DNA of 64,000 bases from Collinsella sp. (GCA_019419545.1 DXZT01000016.1:9847-73846), one strand, 5' to 3'; positions 36,334 to 46,567 are shown, counted from the stretch's first letter. The notes: generated by a model from the sequence alone, not told the origin. A program made the numbers and translations.

Positions 36334-38187
36334 ATGCCGCTTTTCTCGCAACATACCGCCCGGTTCTCGCCGGACGTTCCTTTGGAGGGTACCAGCTCTC
36401 GCGAGCTGCTTAAGCGGTACCAGCCGCTCGAGACACTTGCGACCGGCGGTTTTGGCTCCATCGAGATTTGCCGCGACACGCACCTGCGCCGCCGCGTCGC
36501 CATTAAGCGCATCCCCCTTATCAACGGCGCCGGCATGCCCGCCAGCGACATCATGGATGTCCTGCGCGAGGCGCACACTGCCGCCATGCTTCAACATCCC
36601 AATATCGTGCAGGTCATCGACTTTACGCATGACACCGCCTATGCCTACCTGGTCATGGAGTATGTCGACGGTATGTCGCTGGCCGAGTTTTTGCATCGCG
36701 TGGACGGCCACTCGCTCACCTTTGACGAGGCCGCGGCCATTGCCGATGCCCTGGGCCAGGCGCTCACCTTCGCCCATAGCAATGGCGTACTCCACCTGGA
36801 CATTAAGCCCGCCAACGTGCTCATCGACCACTCGGGCAATGTAAAGCTCACCGACTTTGGCATGGCGCGACTGTCGTCCGCCGGTGGCTTTGGCGGCTCG
36901 CGCGGCGGCACCATCGGCTACATGCCGCCCGAGCAGCTCGATATCGAGACCGGCACGGTCGACGAACGCGCCGATGTCTTTGCCCTTGCCTGCGTTATCT
37001 ATGAGGGCTTGTGCGGCAGCGCTCCCTTTATGGCGGCCACGCCCGCCGACTCGCTCGACCGCATCATCGGCGGCGCCACCTATCCCAGCGAGCTGATACC
37101 ACACTTTCCCCCGGGAGCCGAGAGCGCGCTCATGAGCGCGCTCTCCCCCATGCCGCAGGACCGCCCCAACAGCATCGAGGCATTTTGCGACCAACTCCTT
37201 GCCGGTCTGGGCAGCGTGCGCGAGGGCCGTCGCAGTCTGGAGCAAATGGTTGGCGAGCTTTCGGATGACGAGCAGGAGCTCGACGATATCGAGCCGTCGT
37301 ACTACGAGGACGACGCCATCGAGGTCGACCCCGCGCTCGGCTGGGCGGGCACGCGCTGGAGCCATGCGCGCGACTACACCATGCACGCTATCTCGGCGCT
37401 AACGTGCGGCACCTTTAGCTTTTTGCTGATGCAAACGGCCGGGGTCGCGGCGCTTCCCGGCCTGGTCATTGCGGCCATCGCGATCGGAGCGGCGGCTGGC
37501 CTGGCCCCCCAAATTGGCTCGGCCATCTCGGCTGTGGGCTTTTTGGTGCTCATGGCCAACGCCACCATGCAGGCGCAGGGCATCCTGTCGATGTTGCCCG
37601 TCGCGGTGATCTTTGCCGCTGCCATGTCCGGTTGGTGGATCGCCTGGGGTCGCACCGAGGCTGCCGCGAGCGCCGCACTCACCTGCGCGCTTGCGCTTGG
37701 CTGTCTGACCGGCAATACCTTCCTGGCAGCTGGGGTCGCCGCCGGCGTCGCGTCATTTTGGCTCGGCCCGGCAAGCGCCGCCGCGGCAACGGGCATGGGC
37801 GCGCTTTTTGCCCGTCTGGCCACGGTCGCGCTTTCAGCCGGAGGCGTGCTGGGGCTCGGCAACGTTGCCGCAGCGCTGGAAGACCCGCTCCTTTGGGCTG
37901 CCTTTGCGCTGGTCGCGACAACTGCCGCGGCGTCATCTGCGCTGCTCAATGCCCATGCCAAGCGTGCCGATCAGGGCTCAAACCTTGCCGCCATCGCCGC
38001 CATCGCTGTCACCGGCATCGGCTGCGCAGCGGCATCCTGTCTTGCACACCATATGGAAATTGCCAGCCTTGCAGCCGCGGTCGCCGCCAAGGCGGCAGTT
38101 GCGGGAACCCTATCCTCTATAATCGTTGGGATATGCCTATATTTGCTCGGATACCAAAGAACCTATACGGAGAGTGATCTTTCGTGA
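36334..38187 (+). CDS. Membrane Ser/Thr kinase (non-RD)
   Basis: 617 residues from the ATG after GAGGG. The kinase domain lies at residues 30-295, with Gly loop LATGGFGSIE, lysine in VAIKRI, DFG as LTDFGMA and PPEQ. The catalytic loop reads HLDIKPANVL, so the usual HRD arginine is leucine. The C-terminal 260 residues are about nine Ala-rich membrane segments. It is the first gene of the signalling/cell-wall operon; its stop overlaps the next start by 4 bases. It occupies the pknA-like place in actinobacterial clusters, though its architecture is different. Confidence 0.9.
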   Translation: MPLFSQHTARFSPDVPLEGTSSRELLKRYQPLETLATGGFGSIEICRDTHLRRRVAIKRIPLINGAGMPASDIMDVLREAHTAAMLQHPNIVQVIDFTHDTAYAYLVMEYVDGMSLAEFLHRVDGHSLTFDEAAAIADALGQALTFAHSNGVLHLDIKPANVLIDHSGNVKLTDFGMARLSSAGGFGGSRGGTIGYMPPEQLDIETGTVDERADVFALACVIYEGLCGSAPFMAATPADSLDRIIGGATYPSELIPHFPPGAESALMSALSPMPQDRPNSIEAFCDQLLAGLGSVREGRRSLEQMVGELSDDEQELDDIEPSYYEDDAIEVDPALGWAGTRWSHARDYTMHAISALTCGTFSFLLMQTAGVAALPGLVIAAIAIGAAAGLAPQIGSAISAVGFLVLMANATMQAQGILSMLPVAVIFAAAMSGWWIAWGRTEAAASAALTCALALGCLTGNTFLAAGVAAGVASFWLGPASAAAATGMGALFARLATVALSAGGVLGLGNVAAALEDPLLWAAFALVATTAAASSALLNAHAKRADQGSNLAAIAAIAVTGIGCAAASCLAHHMEIASLAAAVAAKAAVAGTLSSIIVGICLYLLGYQRTYTESDLS

Positions 38188-39194
38188 ACTTCCTGAACAT
38201 CTTCGAGGACCACGTGGCCGGCATCTTCGGTGCCACCCGTGCCCCGTTCTCCTTTAAGAAGCTTGCCAAGCAGGCCGCTCGCGACATGGAGGATCAGACT
38301 CTGGTGATCAATGGCGTCAACACGGCGCCGGCACTCTATACCATCCTGATCGCCGCCGACGACGATCCCATGCTCGCCCCGTTCTACCCCGAGCTTTCGC
38401 GCGAGGTCCGCGAGTTTGTGAAGGCGCAGGCCGAAAAGCGCCGTTATGTCTTTGTCGGCGAGCCCCTCGTGCGCTTTATGATCGATCCGCAGCTGCGCGC
38501 CGGCAAGTTCTCGGTCTTTGCCGAGAACGTCGATGCCCCCACGCTCGGCCGCCTGTACGAAGAAGAGCGCGCCTATCAAAACGGTCTGGGCCAAAACAAC
38601 TCCGCGGCAAGCCGTGCCGCCAGCGCCCCGCGCGCCGGCCAGCAGCAGTTTGCTGCCCCGCAGCAGCAGCGTCCCGCCGCCATGCCCCAGCAGCAGCCGA
38701 CGCCTCGCGCCGCCGCTCCCGACCCGCTTGCCGTGGCAGACCCCTTCGCGCCTAGCATCCCCGACCCCGCCGCTCCCATCCCGGTGCCGCAGACCGTCTC
38801 GCGTGACGCGCTTGCCGGCATGGGCGGAGCCGCCGCGACCGGTGCCGCCGTGGGCCTAGGCGCCGCAGCCGGCATCGCCTCCAACATGGCGAGCACTCGC
38901 GCCCCGCAGCGTCCGCTCGCCCAGCTCGTCGACGTCGTGAGCGGCGAGAGCCATAGCATCACCTCCGCACAGGTGACCATCGGTCGCGAGCGCTCAGTTT
39001 CCGACATTGCCCTGCGCGACCCCAACGTGTCGCGCCGCCACGCCCAGCTCACCTTTACGGGCTCGGATTGGTCGATCGAGGATCTCAATTCCACCAACGG
39101 CACGCTCGTCAACAACCGCCGCATTACGCGCTGCCCGCTGCGCAACGGCGATCTGCTGACGTTTGGCCTGAGTACCTTTGAATTTAGGGGATAG
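38184..39194 (+). CDS. FhaA-like protein (DUF3662 plus FHA)
   Basis: 336 residues with a GTG start overlapping the kinase stop. The N-terminus MNFLNIFEDHVAGIFGATRAP matches the DUF3662 domain of mycobacterial FhaA. A Gln/Ala/Pro linker and a C-terminal FHA domain (VTIGRERSVSDIALRD, VSRRHAQL, NSTNGTLVNN) follow. In actinobacteria FhaA links PknB phosphorylation to septal cell-wall synthesis. Confidence 0.92.
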   Translation: MNFLNIFEDHVAGIFGATRAPFSFKKLAKQAARDMEDQTLVINGVNTAPALYTILIAADDDPMLAPFYPELSREVREFVKAQAEKRRYVFVGEPLVRFMIDPQLRAGKFSVFAENVDAPTLGRLYEEERAYQNGLGQNNSAASRAASAPRAGQQQFAAPQQQRPAAMPQQQPTPRAAAPDPLAVADPFAPSIPDPAAPIPVPQTVSRDALAGMGGAAATGAAVGLGAAAGIASNMASTRAPQRPLAQLVDVVSGESHSITSAQVTIGRERSVSDIALRDPNVSRRHAQLTFTGSDWSIEDLNSTNGTLVNNRRITRCPLRNGDLLTFGLSTFEFRG

Positions 39195-39200
39195 TCGCTT

Positions 39201-39617
39201 ATGAACATCGATATCGTCCTTTTTGCAGGCCGCATCGTCCTGGTCGCCCTGCTCTATATCTTTCTGTTCGCCGTCATGAAGACCGGCGTGGGACTTGTGC
39301 GTGGACAGCGCCGCGACTCGGCTATCTGGACGATCGATGTGGACAAGGGTCCGCGCGGTATCCGCGGCATCCACGTAGACATGCTCGGCCCCGTCATCGT
39401 CGGTCGCTCGCCATCTTCGGACATCTGCATCAACGAACCGTTCGTTTCAGCCTCGCACGCGCGCTTTTCGCTGCAGGGCCCGGCGCTCATCATCGAGGAC
39501 CTCAACTCACTTAACGGCACGCTCGTCAACGGCCGCCAACTCGTGGAGCCCGCGACGCTGCGTGAGGGCGACGAAGTCCAGATTGGCGACGTGGTCATGA
39601 AGGTGAACCGTCGATGA
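39201..39617 (+). CDS. FhaB-like FHA protein
   Basis: 138 residues: one N-terminal membrane span (IVLVALLYIFLFAVMKT) then an FHA domain (VIVGRSPSSDICIN, VSASHARF, NSLNGTLVNG). It sits between the FhaA-like gene and the phosphatase, overlapping the latter by 4 bases, the conserved fhaA-fhaB-pstP order. Confidence 0.92.
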   Translation: MNIDIVLFAGRIVLVALLYIFLFAVMKTGVGLVRGQRRDSAIWTIDVDKGPRGIRGIHVDMLGPVIVGRSPSSDICINEPFVSASHARFSLQGPALIIEDLNSLNGTLVNGRQLVEPATLREGDEVQIGDVVMKVNRR

Positions 39618-41413
39618 TCGACGAGGAGAACAAGTCCGCAACTATGACCGAGGCACCGGCCGCCGCCACAGCTGCGCCGGCCCACGCCGCTCCGGCGGGC
39701 TCCGCACCCGTGGAGCCCGAGGACACCGTGTTCTCCCTGCCTCTTTCGCATGTAACGCATGATATTTCGGATCTCGCCGATAACGAGGACGAAGAGGATG
39801 CCGTAGCGGCGCCCATCGGCGCACATGCTGCGGAACAGCCCACAGCGCCCGAAGCAACCCCGGCGCCGGCTCACTTTGCAGAGCCCGTCGCCGCGGCAAT
39901 CAACGAGAGCGCTGCGGTGTTTGCGGCACCCGAGCCCGCCGCGCCGGCGTTTCCCATGGCCCCGGCGTCCGAGGTTGCGCCCGCGTCTACGCCGGCGCCC
40001 GAGCCTATAGACGTCAGCCCGCAAGACGACGAGTCGACCGCCCGCGTGTCCGAGGAGCCCGACTCCCCGGACACCGGTGATTCCGAATCAAACCCCGTGA
40101 CCGACACCGTCTCTCCCGGTGACACCGCCGAAATCGACGTTGCCGCCGTTGAGGCCAAGCTCAAAGACCCCGGCTCGACCATGAGCTTTGAGCCCCTGAC
40201 CGAGGAGCGCATCGAGACCGACTCGACCTATGATGCCGGCACCACCACGCAACTTATGTGGGGCGCCCGCTCCGACGTTGGCTGCGTGCGCCCGCACAAT
40301 GAGGATTCCTACCTGGTGCAGTCGCCGCTCTTTTGCGTATGCGACGGCATGGGTGGTCACGCTGCCGGCGAGGTAGCCTCTTCCATCGCCGTCGAGACTA
40401 TTGCCAAGACGGCCCCACAGTCCGCCGACGCAGCACGCCTGGCCGCAGCCGTCGAGGCAGCCAACGCCGCCGTAATCGAGGCGGCCCTGAATGGCCTGGG
40501 CAAGCCCGGCATGGGCTGCACAGCCACCTGCGCCTACATCGAAAACGACACGCTCGCCATCGCCCACGTGGGCGACTCTCGCGCCTATCTGCTCCACGAG
40601 GGCACGCTCATCCGCGTGACCCGCGACCACTCCTACGTGGAGGAGCTCGTGGACGCCGGCGAGATCACGGCAGACGAGGCTCGCGTCCACCCCAACCGTT
40701 CGGTCATCACCCGCGCACTGGGCTCGGACCCCGCCATGTATGCCGACCACTTCACTCTGCATATCGAGGAAGGCGACCGTCTGATCCTGTGCTCCGACGG
40801 CCTCTCGAGCATGATTCCCGATAGCGATATCGAGAACATCGCCACGCAGTCCTCAACCGCGCAAATCTGCGTCGACAACCTAGTGGACGCGGCGCTTGCC
40901 GCCGGCGGCCACGACAACGTGACCGTAGTAGTCGTTGACCTGGTTGACGATGGCGTTATGCGCGAGGCGCAACGCGTGCGTCGCCGCAACATTACTATCG
41001 CCGCCATCCTGGCCCTCGTCTTTGTGCTGGCAGCTGGCATCTGGGCCTACACGGGTGTCACCGGCTCATACTACCTGGGTACCTACCAGGGCAATGTCGC
41101 CGTCTGGCGCGGCCTGCCCGGCAAGCCGCTCGGACTCAAGCTCCACTGGCTCGAGAGCGAAACCAGCATTAAGCTGTCCGACCTGCCCGAAGACACGCAA
41201 AACCGCCTCAAGGCGGGCATTCCGCAAACAAGTGTCGACGATGCGCAGGACACGATATCCAAGTACCGCCACCAGATCGACGAGGAGCAGACCCGCCAGG
41301 TGATCGACGCGCAAACGATTCGCGACAACACCAATCAGGGATCGACCTCCGAATCAGATTCCGAGAAAACCGCCGAACAGTCCGCCGAGGCCGAAGCCTC
41401 CGATAAGAACTAG
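39614..41413 (+). CDS. PP2C-family Ser/Thr phosphatase (PstP-like)
   Basis: 599 residues. An unusually long acidic Ala/Pro/Glu N-terminal extension (about 210 residues) precedes the catalytic domain: SDVGCVRPHNEDS, CDGMGGHAAGE, GDSRAYLL, CSDGLSSMI and GGHDNVTVVVV carry the metal-binding aspartates. One span (ITIAAILALVFVLAAGIWAYT) and an extracytoplasmic tail follow. It reverses kinase action in the operon. The long N-terminal extension is not usual for PstP. Confidence 0.93.
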   Translation: MIDEENKSATMTEAPAAATAAPAHAAPAGSAPVEPEDTVFSLPLSHVTHDISDLADNEDEEDAVAAPIGAHAAEQPTAPEATPAPAHFAEPVAAAINESAAVFAAPEPAAPAFPMAPASEVAPASTPAPEPIDVSPQDDESTARVSEEPDSPDTGDSESNPVTDTVSPGDTAEIDVAAVEAKLKDPGSTMSFEPLTEERIETDSTYDAGTTTQLMWGARSDVGCVRPHNEDSYLVQSPLFCVCDGMGGHAAGEVASSIAVETIAKTAPQSADAARLAAAVEAANAAVIEAALNGLGKPGMGCTATCAYIENDTLAIAHVGDSRAYLLHEGTLIRVTRDHSYVEELVDAGEITADEARVHPNRSVITRALGSDPAMYADHFTLHIEEGDRLILCSDGLSSMIPDSDIENIATQSSTAQICVDNLVDAALAAGGHDNVTVVVVDLVDDGVMREAQRVRRRNITIAAILALVFVLAAGIWAYTGVTGSYYLGTYQGNVAVWRGLPGKPLGLKLHWLESETSIKLSDLPEDTQNRLKAGIPQTSVDDAQDTISKYRHQIDEEQTRQVIDAQTIRDNTNQGSTSESDSEKTAEQSAEAEASDKN

Positions 41414-41429
41414 AAAGGGAGTGCCGCTT

Positions 41430-44300
41430 ATGAGTCGCCGCAACACCGAGCTGCTCTTGCTCATCGCCTCGGCGTTCCCCGTCATCCTGCTGTATGCGAT
41501 GTACGTGCTCACTGCGGGCGCCGCTATCTCCTTTGAGACGCTCGCCGTACCGATCGGCCTCTTTGCCGCCTTTGCCGCGGCCCACATTGCCGTGCGCATC
41601 TTGGCGCCCGGTGCCGACCCCGCCATCCTGCCCATCGTATTTATACTTTCGGGCATCGGCATCACGTTCGTGACGCGTCTCGCCCCCGCTCTCGCCATCT
41701 CACAGCTCATCATCCTGTTTGTCTCGGTGGCGCTCATGGTGGGAACGCTTGCACTAGTCAAAAACCTCGACGTGGTCATGCGCTACAAGTACACCTTTGG
41801 CATCATCGGCATCATCCTGCTGATGCTGCCTATCTTTATCGGCACCACGATCTCGGGCTCCAAGCTGTGGATTCGCATCGCGGGCTTTACCATCCAGCCC
41901 GGCGAGTTCGCCAAGGTCTTTATCGTGCTGTTCCTGGCCGGGTACCTGGCCGAGAACCGCGAGCTGCTCTCCATCTCCAACCGCAAGATCTTGGGCTTTA
42001 AGATCCCTCGCCTGCGACTGCTACTGCCGTTGTTTGCCGTGTGGGGTGTGTGCCTGCTCGTCGTCGTCTTCGAACGCGACCTGGGTTCGGCCGTGCTGTT
42101 CTACACCATCTTCTTGCTGATGCTCTACGTTGCCACGGGGCGCTTTTCGTATGTCGTTATCGGCCTTGCGCTCTTAGCCGTTGGAGCCGTGGGCGCCTAC
42201 AAGTTCCTGTCGCACGTTCAGGTGCGTTTCCAGGTTTGGGTCGATCCGTTTAAGGACGCCCAGGGTCAGGGCTACCAGATCGTCCAGTCGCTCTTCTCGC
42301 TTGCCGATGGCGGTCTGGTCGGTGTTGGCATCGGCAACGGCATGGCCAACAACATCCCTGTCGTCGAGTCCGACTTTATCTTCTCGGCTATCGGCGAGGA
42401 GATGGGCCTTTTGGGCGGCGGCGCCGTGCTCATCCTGTTTATGCTCTTTGCCGTGCGTGGCCTGACCACAGCTGCCCGCGCAAAGTCCGACCTTGCCGCC
42501 TTTAGCGCCACCGGTCTTACGGCAGCCATCAGCTTCCAGGCCTTCTTGATCGTTGGCGGCGTAACCCGCCTGATCCCGCTGACCGGCGTCACCCTGCCCT
42601 TTATGAGCCAGGGCGGCTCCTCGCTGCTGGCAAGCTTTATCATCGTCGCACTCCTGCTACGTGCCGGTGACGAGGCGACCGGACGCGAGGCCGAGCTTAC
42701 CGGCACCGGCACCATGGCCGCCATCACCGATGATCAGGTCGCATCTGCCGCCGCCCCGACGGGCTCGCGCTTTGCCACCTCGTCTTCCTACGGCAGCGGC
42801 AGCCATTCCGTCGGCTCGCGCATGCGCCGTCGCCTGCTCGATACGCCTGAATCCGGTGTGCTCGGTCGCGTGGCGCTCGCCAACCGTCTAACCCGTGCGG
42901 TGCTCGCCTTTACGGCGCTGTTCGCCATCCTTATCGGCAACCTCACCTATGTCCAGGTCATTAAGGCCAAGGACTATCAGGACATGCCGACCAACAACCA
43001 CACCATCGCCCGCTCCAAGTACATCCAGCGCGGCTCCATCATCACGTCCGACGGCGTGACGCTGGCCGAGTCGCTGCAGCAGGAGGACGGCACCTACGTA
43101 CGCTCCTACCCCAACGGTAACCTGGCAGCGCACGTGGTTGGCTACGTGAGCCAGCAGTATGGCACCACCGCCATCGAGAGCGTCATGAACGACACGCTCA
43201 CCGGTTCTAAGGACTACTCTAGCTGGAACAACGCCATCGCGTCGCTCGCGGGCCAGACCCAGCCGGGCAACACCGCCAAGCTCACCATCGACTCGCGCAT
43301 CCAGACGGCTGCTGAGCAGGCGCTCAAGGGCTTTAAGGGCGCTGTAGTGGTCATCGACCCGCGTACCGGCGCGGTGCTCGCATGTGCCAGCTCGCCCACC
43401 TACGACAACACCAACATCGATGCCCTGCTGCAGACGGGCGGCGGCGAGGACGGCTCCATGTACAATCGCGCCATGGACGCGCTGTACACGCCGGGCTCCA
43501 CGTTTAAGGTCGTTACGCTTTCCGCGGCACTCGAGACCGGTACCGCCAGCCTGACTAGCACCTACCAGGCGCCCGGCTCCATGGATATCGGCAACGCACC
43601 GGTCACCAACTATGCCAACGAGAGCTACGGCACCATCAGCCTGCAGCAGGCCTTTGCCGTGTCCTCCAACGTCGTCTTTGGCCAGGTGGCAAACGAAGTT
43701 GGCGCAAACACGCTCGTACAGTTTGCCAACGCCTTTGGCTACGGCCAAAAGCTCGGCCAGGACCTGACCTCCGCGGCCTCCATCATGGCCGACCCGTCGC
43801 TCATGACCGAGTGGGAGACCGCCTGGGCCGGCGCCGGCCAGCCTGTCGGCATGGACCACACGCCCGGCCCGCAGACCACCGTCATGCAAAACGCCGTGAT
43901 TGCCGCCGCCATCGCTAACAGTGGCGTGGTCATGGACCCGTACTTTGTAGCCCAGGTACTCGCCCCGGACGGAACCGTGGTCAAGACCACGCAGTCCCGC
44001 TCGCTGGGGCAGGCCGTCAGCTCCGCCACGGCCGACCAGGTCAAGCAGGCCATGCTTGCCGTCGTCCAGTCCGGCACCGGCACCGATGCCCAGATCCCCG
44101 GCGTCAAGGTCGCCGGCAAGACCGGCTCGGCCGAGACCGGCGGCACCAACGTCAACTCGATGTTCGTTGGCTTTGCACCTTACGATTCACCCACGGTCGC
44201 CATCTCGGTGGCCTTGGAGGATTACGACAAGCATGACGTCAAGGCCGCCAAGATCGCCGGTATCGTCCTGACCGCGGCGCTTGCCGCACAGGGAGCGTGA
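41430..44300 (+). CDS. RodA/FtsW - class B penicillin-binding protein fusion
   Basis: 956 residues. Residues 1-430 are a SEDS glycosyltransferase with about ten spans (SGSKLWIRIAGFTIQPGEFAK, the catalytic-region FERDLGSA and the FMSQGGSSLL end). After a linker and one more span (residues about 490-515), a PbpA-like transpeptidase follows with GSTFK (catalytic serine), SSN and KTGSAE. In most actinobacteria rodA and pbpA are separate neighbours; here one frame encodes both with no stop between. Start: ATG 8 bases after AGGGAG. It builds peptidoglycan under the control of the surrounding kinases. Confidence 0.93.
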   Translation: MSRRNTELLLLIASAFPVILLYAMYVLTAGAAISFETLAVPIGLFAAFAAAHIAVRILAPGADPAILPIVFILSGIGITFVTRLAPALAISQLIILFVSVALMVGTLALVKNLDVVMRYKYTFGIIGIILLMLPIFIGTTISGSKLWIRIAGFTIQPGEFAKVFIVLFLAGYLAENRELLSISNRKILGFKIPRLRLLLPLFAVWGVCLLVVVFERDLGSAVLFYTIFLLMLYVATGRFSYVVIGLALLAVGAVGAYKFLSHVQVRFQVWVDPFKDAQGQGYQIVQSLFSLADGGLVGVGIGNGMANNIPVVESDFIFSAIGEEMGLLGGGAVLILFMLFAVRGLTTAARAKSDLAAFSATGLTAAISFQAFLIVGGVTRLIPLTGVTLPFMSQGGSSLLASFIIVALLLRAGDEATGREAELTGTGTMAAITDDQVASAAAPTGSRFATSSSYGSGSHSVGSRMRRRLLDTPESGVLGRVALANRLTRAVLAFTALFAILIGNLTYVQVIKAKDYQDMPTNNHTIARSKYIQRGSIITSDGVTLAESLQQEDGTYVRSYPNGNLAAHVVGYVSQQYGTTAIESVMNDTLTGSKDYSSWNNAIASLAGQTQPGNTAKLTIDSRIQTAAEQALKGFKGAVVVIDPRTGAVLACASSPTYDNTNIDALLQTGGGEDGSMYNRAMDALYTPGSTFKVVTLSAALETGTASLTSTYQAPGSMDIGNAPVTNYANESYGTISLQQAFAVSSNVVFGQVANEVGANTLVQFANAFGYGQKLGQDLTSAASIMADPSLMTEWETAWAGAGQPVGMDHTPGPQTTVMQNAVIAAAIANSGVVMDPYFVAQVLAPDGTVVKTTQSRSLGQAVSSATADQVKQAMLAVVQSGTGTDAQIPGVKVAGKTGSAETGGTNVNSMFVGFAPYDSPTVAISVALEDYDKHDVKAAKIAGIVLTAALAAQGA

Positions 44301-44432
44301 TGCCCATGATCGAATCGGACACCCGAGGCGCGCCGCGGCCTAAGAGTTAGCGGCAACGCGCCACACGGCCCCAGCGGCCACATCGTAGGTACTACACACA
44401 TCGTTGAGCGAATAGTTATGTTAGGAGCAGGA

Positions 44433-46394
44433 ATGGAACAGAGGGTCCTCGGGGGAAGATACCTCCTCAAGGATAAGGTGGGAACAGGCGGCATGGCGAC
44501 CGTCTACCGTGCACAGGACCAGGTCCTCGACCGCACGGTAGCCGTCAAGATCATGCTGCCGCAGTATGCTGGCGACGCAACCTTCGCCGCACGCTTTAAG
44601 CAGGAGGCCCAGGCAGCAGCCGGTCTCTCCTCCCCCTATATCGTGGGCGTCTACGATTGGGGCAAGGACGGCGACACCTATTACATCGTCATGGAGTACC
44701 TGCGCGGCACCGACCTTAAGAGCGGCATCAAGAGCCACGGCGCCCTCGACCCCAAGAAGGTCGCCCAGATCGGCTCGCAGATCAGCTCTGCGCTTTCGGT
44801 CGCCCACAAGCACGAGATCATCCACCGCGACATTAAGCCGCAGAACATCATGGTGCTGCCCGACGGCAACATCAAGGTGATGGACTTTGGCATCGCGCGC
44901 GCCAAGAACAGCCACCTCACGCAAGACAACAACGTGCTGGGAACCGCCCACTACGTCAGCCCCGAGCAGACCCGCGGTCAGGACCTCGGCCCCACCTCGG
45001 ATATCTACTCGCTGGGCGTCGTGATGTACGAGTGCGCCACCGGCCGCGTTCCCTTTGACGGTGACGACGCCATCTCGGTCGCACTCAAGCAAGTCAACGA
45101 GTTGCCTATTCCGCCGAGCCAGATCAACTCCGGTGTCGACGCCGACCTTGAGCGCATCATCCTCAAGTGCATGGAGAAGGACCCGGCAAACCGCTTCCAG
45201 ACCGCCGACGAGCTTCGTCAGGTGCTCAATAGCTACCTGTCGGGCCGTGCCGTCAACGTCTCGGAGCCCACGCGCATCATCGGTGCCCCCGGTGAGCTGG
45301 GCGCCACCAAGACTCGCGAGCTTTCCGATCAAACGCGCGCCATGGTGCGTCCCGTCTCGGGCGTGAGCGGCCAGAATACCGCCCGTAGCTCGGTTTCGGG
45401 CTCCACCGGCTCCTACGAGGTCGAAAAGCCCAAATCCAACAAGAACAAGATCATCGCCGCCGTGGTGGCAGCCGTTGCCGTCATCGGCATCGTGGTGGCC
45501 TTTGCCACAGGACTCTTTGGCGGCGAGCAGGTCACCGTGCCCGATGTGCTGGGCAAGGACCAGCAGACTGCCGTCGAGCTGATCAAGGAAGCCGGCCTCG
45601 AGGTCGGCACCATCGACCAAAGCTACAACGACGATGTCGACGAGGGCAAGGTCGCCGAGCAGACGCCCAACGGCAACACCAAGAAGGCCAAGGGCACCAA
45701 GGTGAACCTGGTAATCTCCAAGGGTCCCAAGCCCTCCGAGAAGGTTGAGGTTCCCCGGCTTGTCGGCCTGACCAAGGACCAGGCCGAGGCCGCGCTGGCA
45801 AGCGTTGGCCTGAAGGGCAACGCCTCCGAGGAGGCCAACGAGGCCGATGAGGGCCAGGTCTTTGAGCAGGGCACCGAAGCCGGTAAGGAAGTCGCGAAGG
45901 GCACGACCATCTCGTACAAGGTCTCGGGCGGCCCGGATACCACGTCCGTCCCCGATCTGACCGACATGACCGAGGCCCAGGCGCGCAACGCCCTCGATAT
46001 GGCAGGCTTTGGCGTCGACGTTAGCTACCAGGAGAACGACTCGGTTACCGAGGGCACCGTGATCAGCTGGAACCCCAGCGGCAAGCAGAAGCCCGGCGCC
46101 ACGATTACCGTCGTCATTGCCAAGAAGTCCGGCAAGGCCGCCGTCCCGGGCAACCTGTACGGTAAGAGCATTTCCGCCGCCGTCACCGCACTCAACAACG
46201 CCGGTTTCTATAACATCGGCTTCTGTGACCAGAACGGCAATCCCGTGAGCGGTAACGAGGATGCCACCGTTACGGGCGTCTCCCCCACCGGCAAGCAGTC
46301 CACCGACAGCACGATCACGCTGACGGTCGCACTTTCTGGCTCGGGTTCGGGCTCTGGCTCGGGCACGGGTGACGATTCCGGTACGACCAACTAG
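44433..46394 (+). CDS. pknB: PASTA-domain Ser/Thr kinase
   Basis: 653 residues from the ATG after AGGAGCAGGA. The kinase domain at residues 10-270 has VGTGGMATVYRAQD, VAVKIM, HRDIKPQNIM and MDFGIAR. A membrane span near 340 (IIAAVVAAVAVIGIVVAFATGLF) and four PASTA repeats (VPDVLG, VPRLVG, VPDLTD, VPGNLYG) bind muropeptide/lipid II outside. A Ser/Gly tail ends the protein. It closes the operon, 132 bases after the RodA-PBP gene, with a strong terminator. Confidence 0.96.
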   Translation: MEQRVLGGRYLLKDKVGTGGMATVYRAQDQVLDRTVAVKIMLPQYAGDATFAARFKQEAQAAAGLSSPYIVGVYDWGKDGDTYYIVMEYLRGTDLKSGIKSHGALDPKKVAQIGSQISSALSVAHKHEIIHRDIKPQNIMVLPDGNIKVMDFGIARAKNSHLTQDNNVLGTAHYVSPEQTRGQDLGPTSDIYSLGVVMYECATGRVPFDGDDAISVALKQVNELPIPPSQINSGVDADLERIILKCMEKDPANRFQTADELRQVLNSYLSGRAVNVSEPTRIIGAPGELGATKTRELSDQTRAMVRPVSGVSGQNTARSSVSGSTGSYEVEKPKSNKNKIIAAVVAAVAVIGIVVAFATGLFGGEQVTVPDVLGKDQQTAVELIKEAGLEVGTIDQSYNDDVDEGKVAEQTPNGNTKKAKGTKVNLVISKGPKPSEKVEVPRLVGLTKDQAEAALASVGLKGNASEEANEADEGQVFEQGTEAGKEVAKGTTISYKVSGGPDTTSVPDLTDMTEAQARNALDMAGFGVDVSYQENDSVTEGTVISWNPSGKQKPGATITVVIAKKSGKAAVPGNLYGKSISAAVTALNNAGFYNIGFCDQNGNPVSGNEDATVTGVSPTGKQSTDSTITLTVALSGSGSGSGSGTGDDSGTTN

Positions 46395-46446
46395 TCGCCA
46401 CCCCACCGCTCATCACGGCTCTCGCCGCAAACATATTCGCTCACAG

Positions 46447-46486
46447 GCGCCCGCTTGCTCCCCCAGCAAGCGGGCGCTTCGTTTTT
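46447..46486 (+). terminator. Terminator of the pknB operon
   Basis: GCGCCCGCTTGCT pairs perfectly with AGCAAGCGGGCGC (13 bp, 5-base loop), followed by TTCGTTTTT. Confidence 0.93.
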
Positions 46487-46539
46487 GACATGACATGAAC
46501 CAGAAGAGCCCGGCACCATAGCGGTACCGGGCTCGATAT

Positions 46540-46567
46540 TCCTCTGGTGCCCCCGGGCGGATTCGAA
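46540..46567 (-). repeat. Duplicate of the tRNA-Arg 3' end
   Basis: Identical to 46670-46697 over 28 bases: the T-loop, acceptor 3' strand, CCA and 4 flanking bases. It is not followed by a tRNA body. Typical of an attachment-site scar. Confidence 0.8.
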
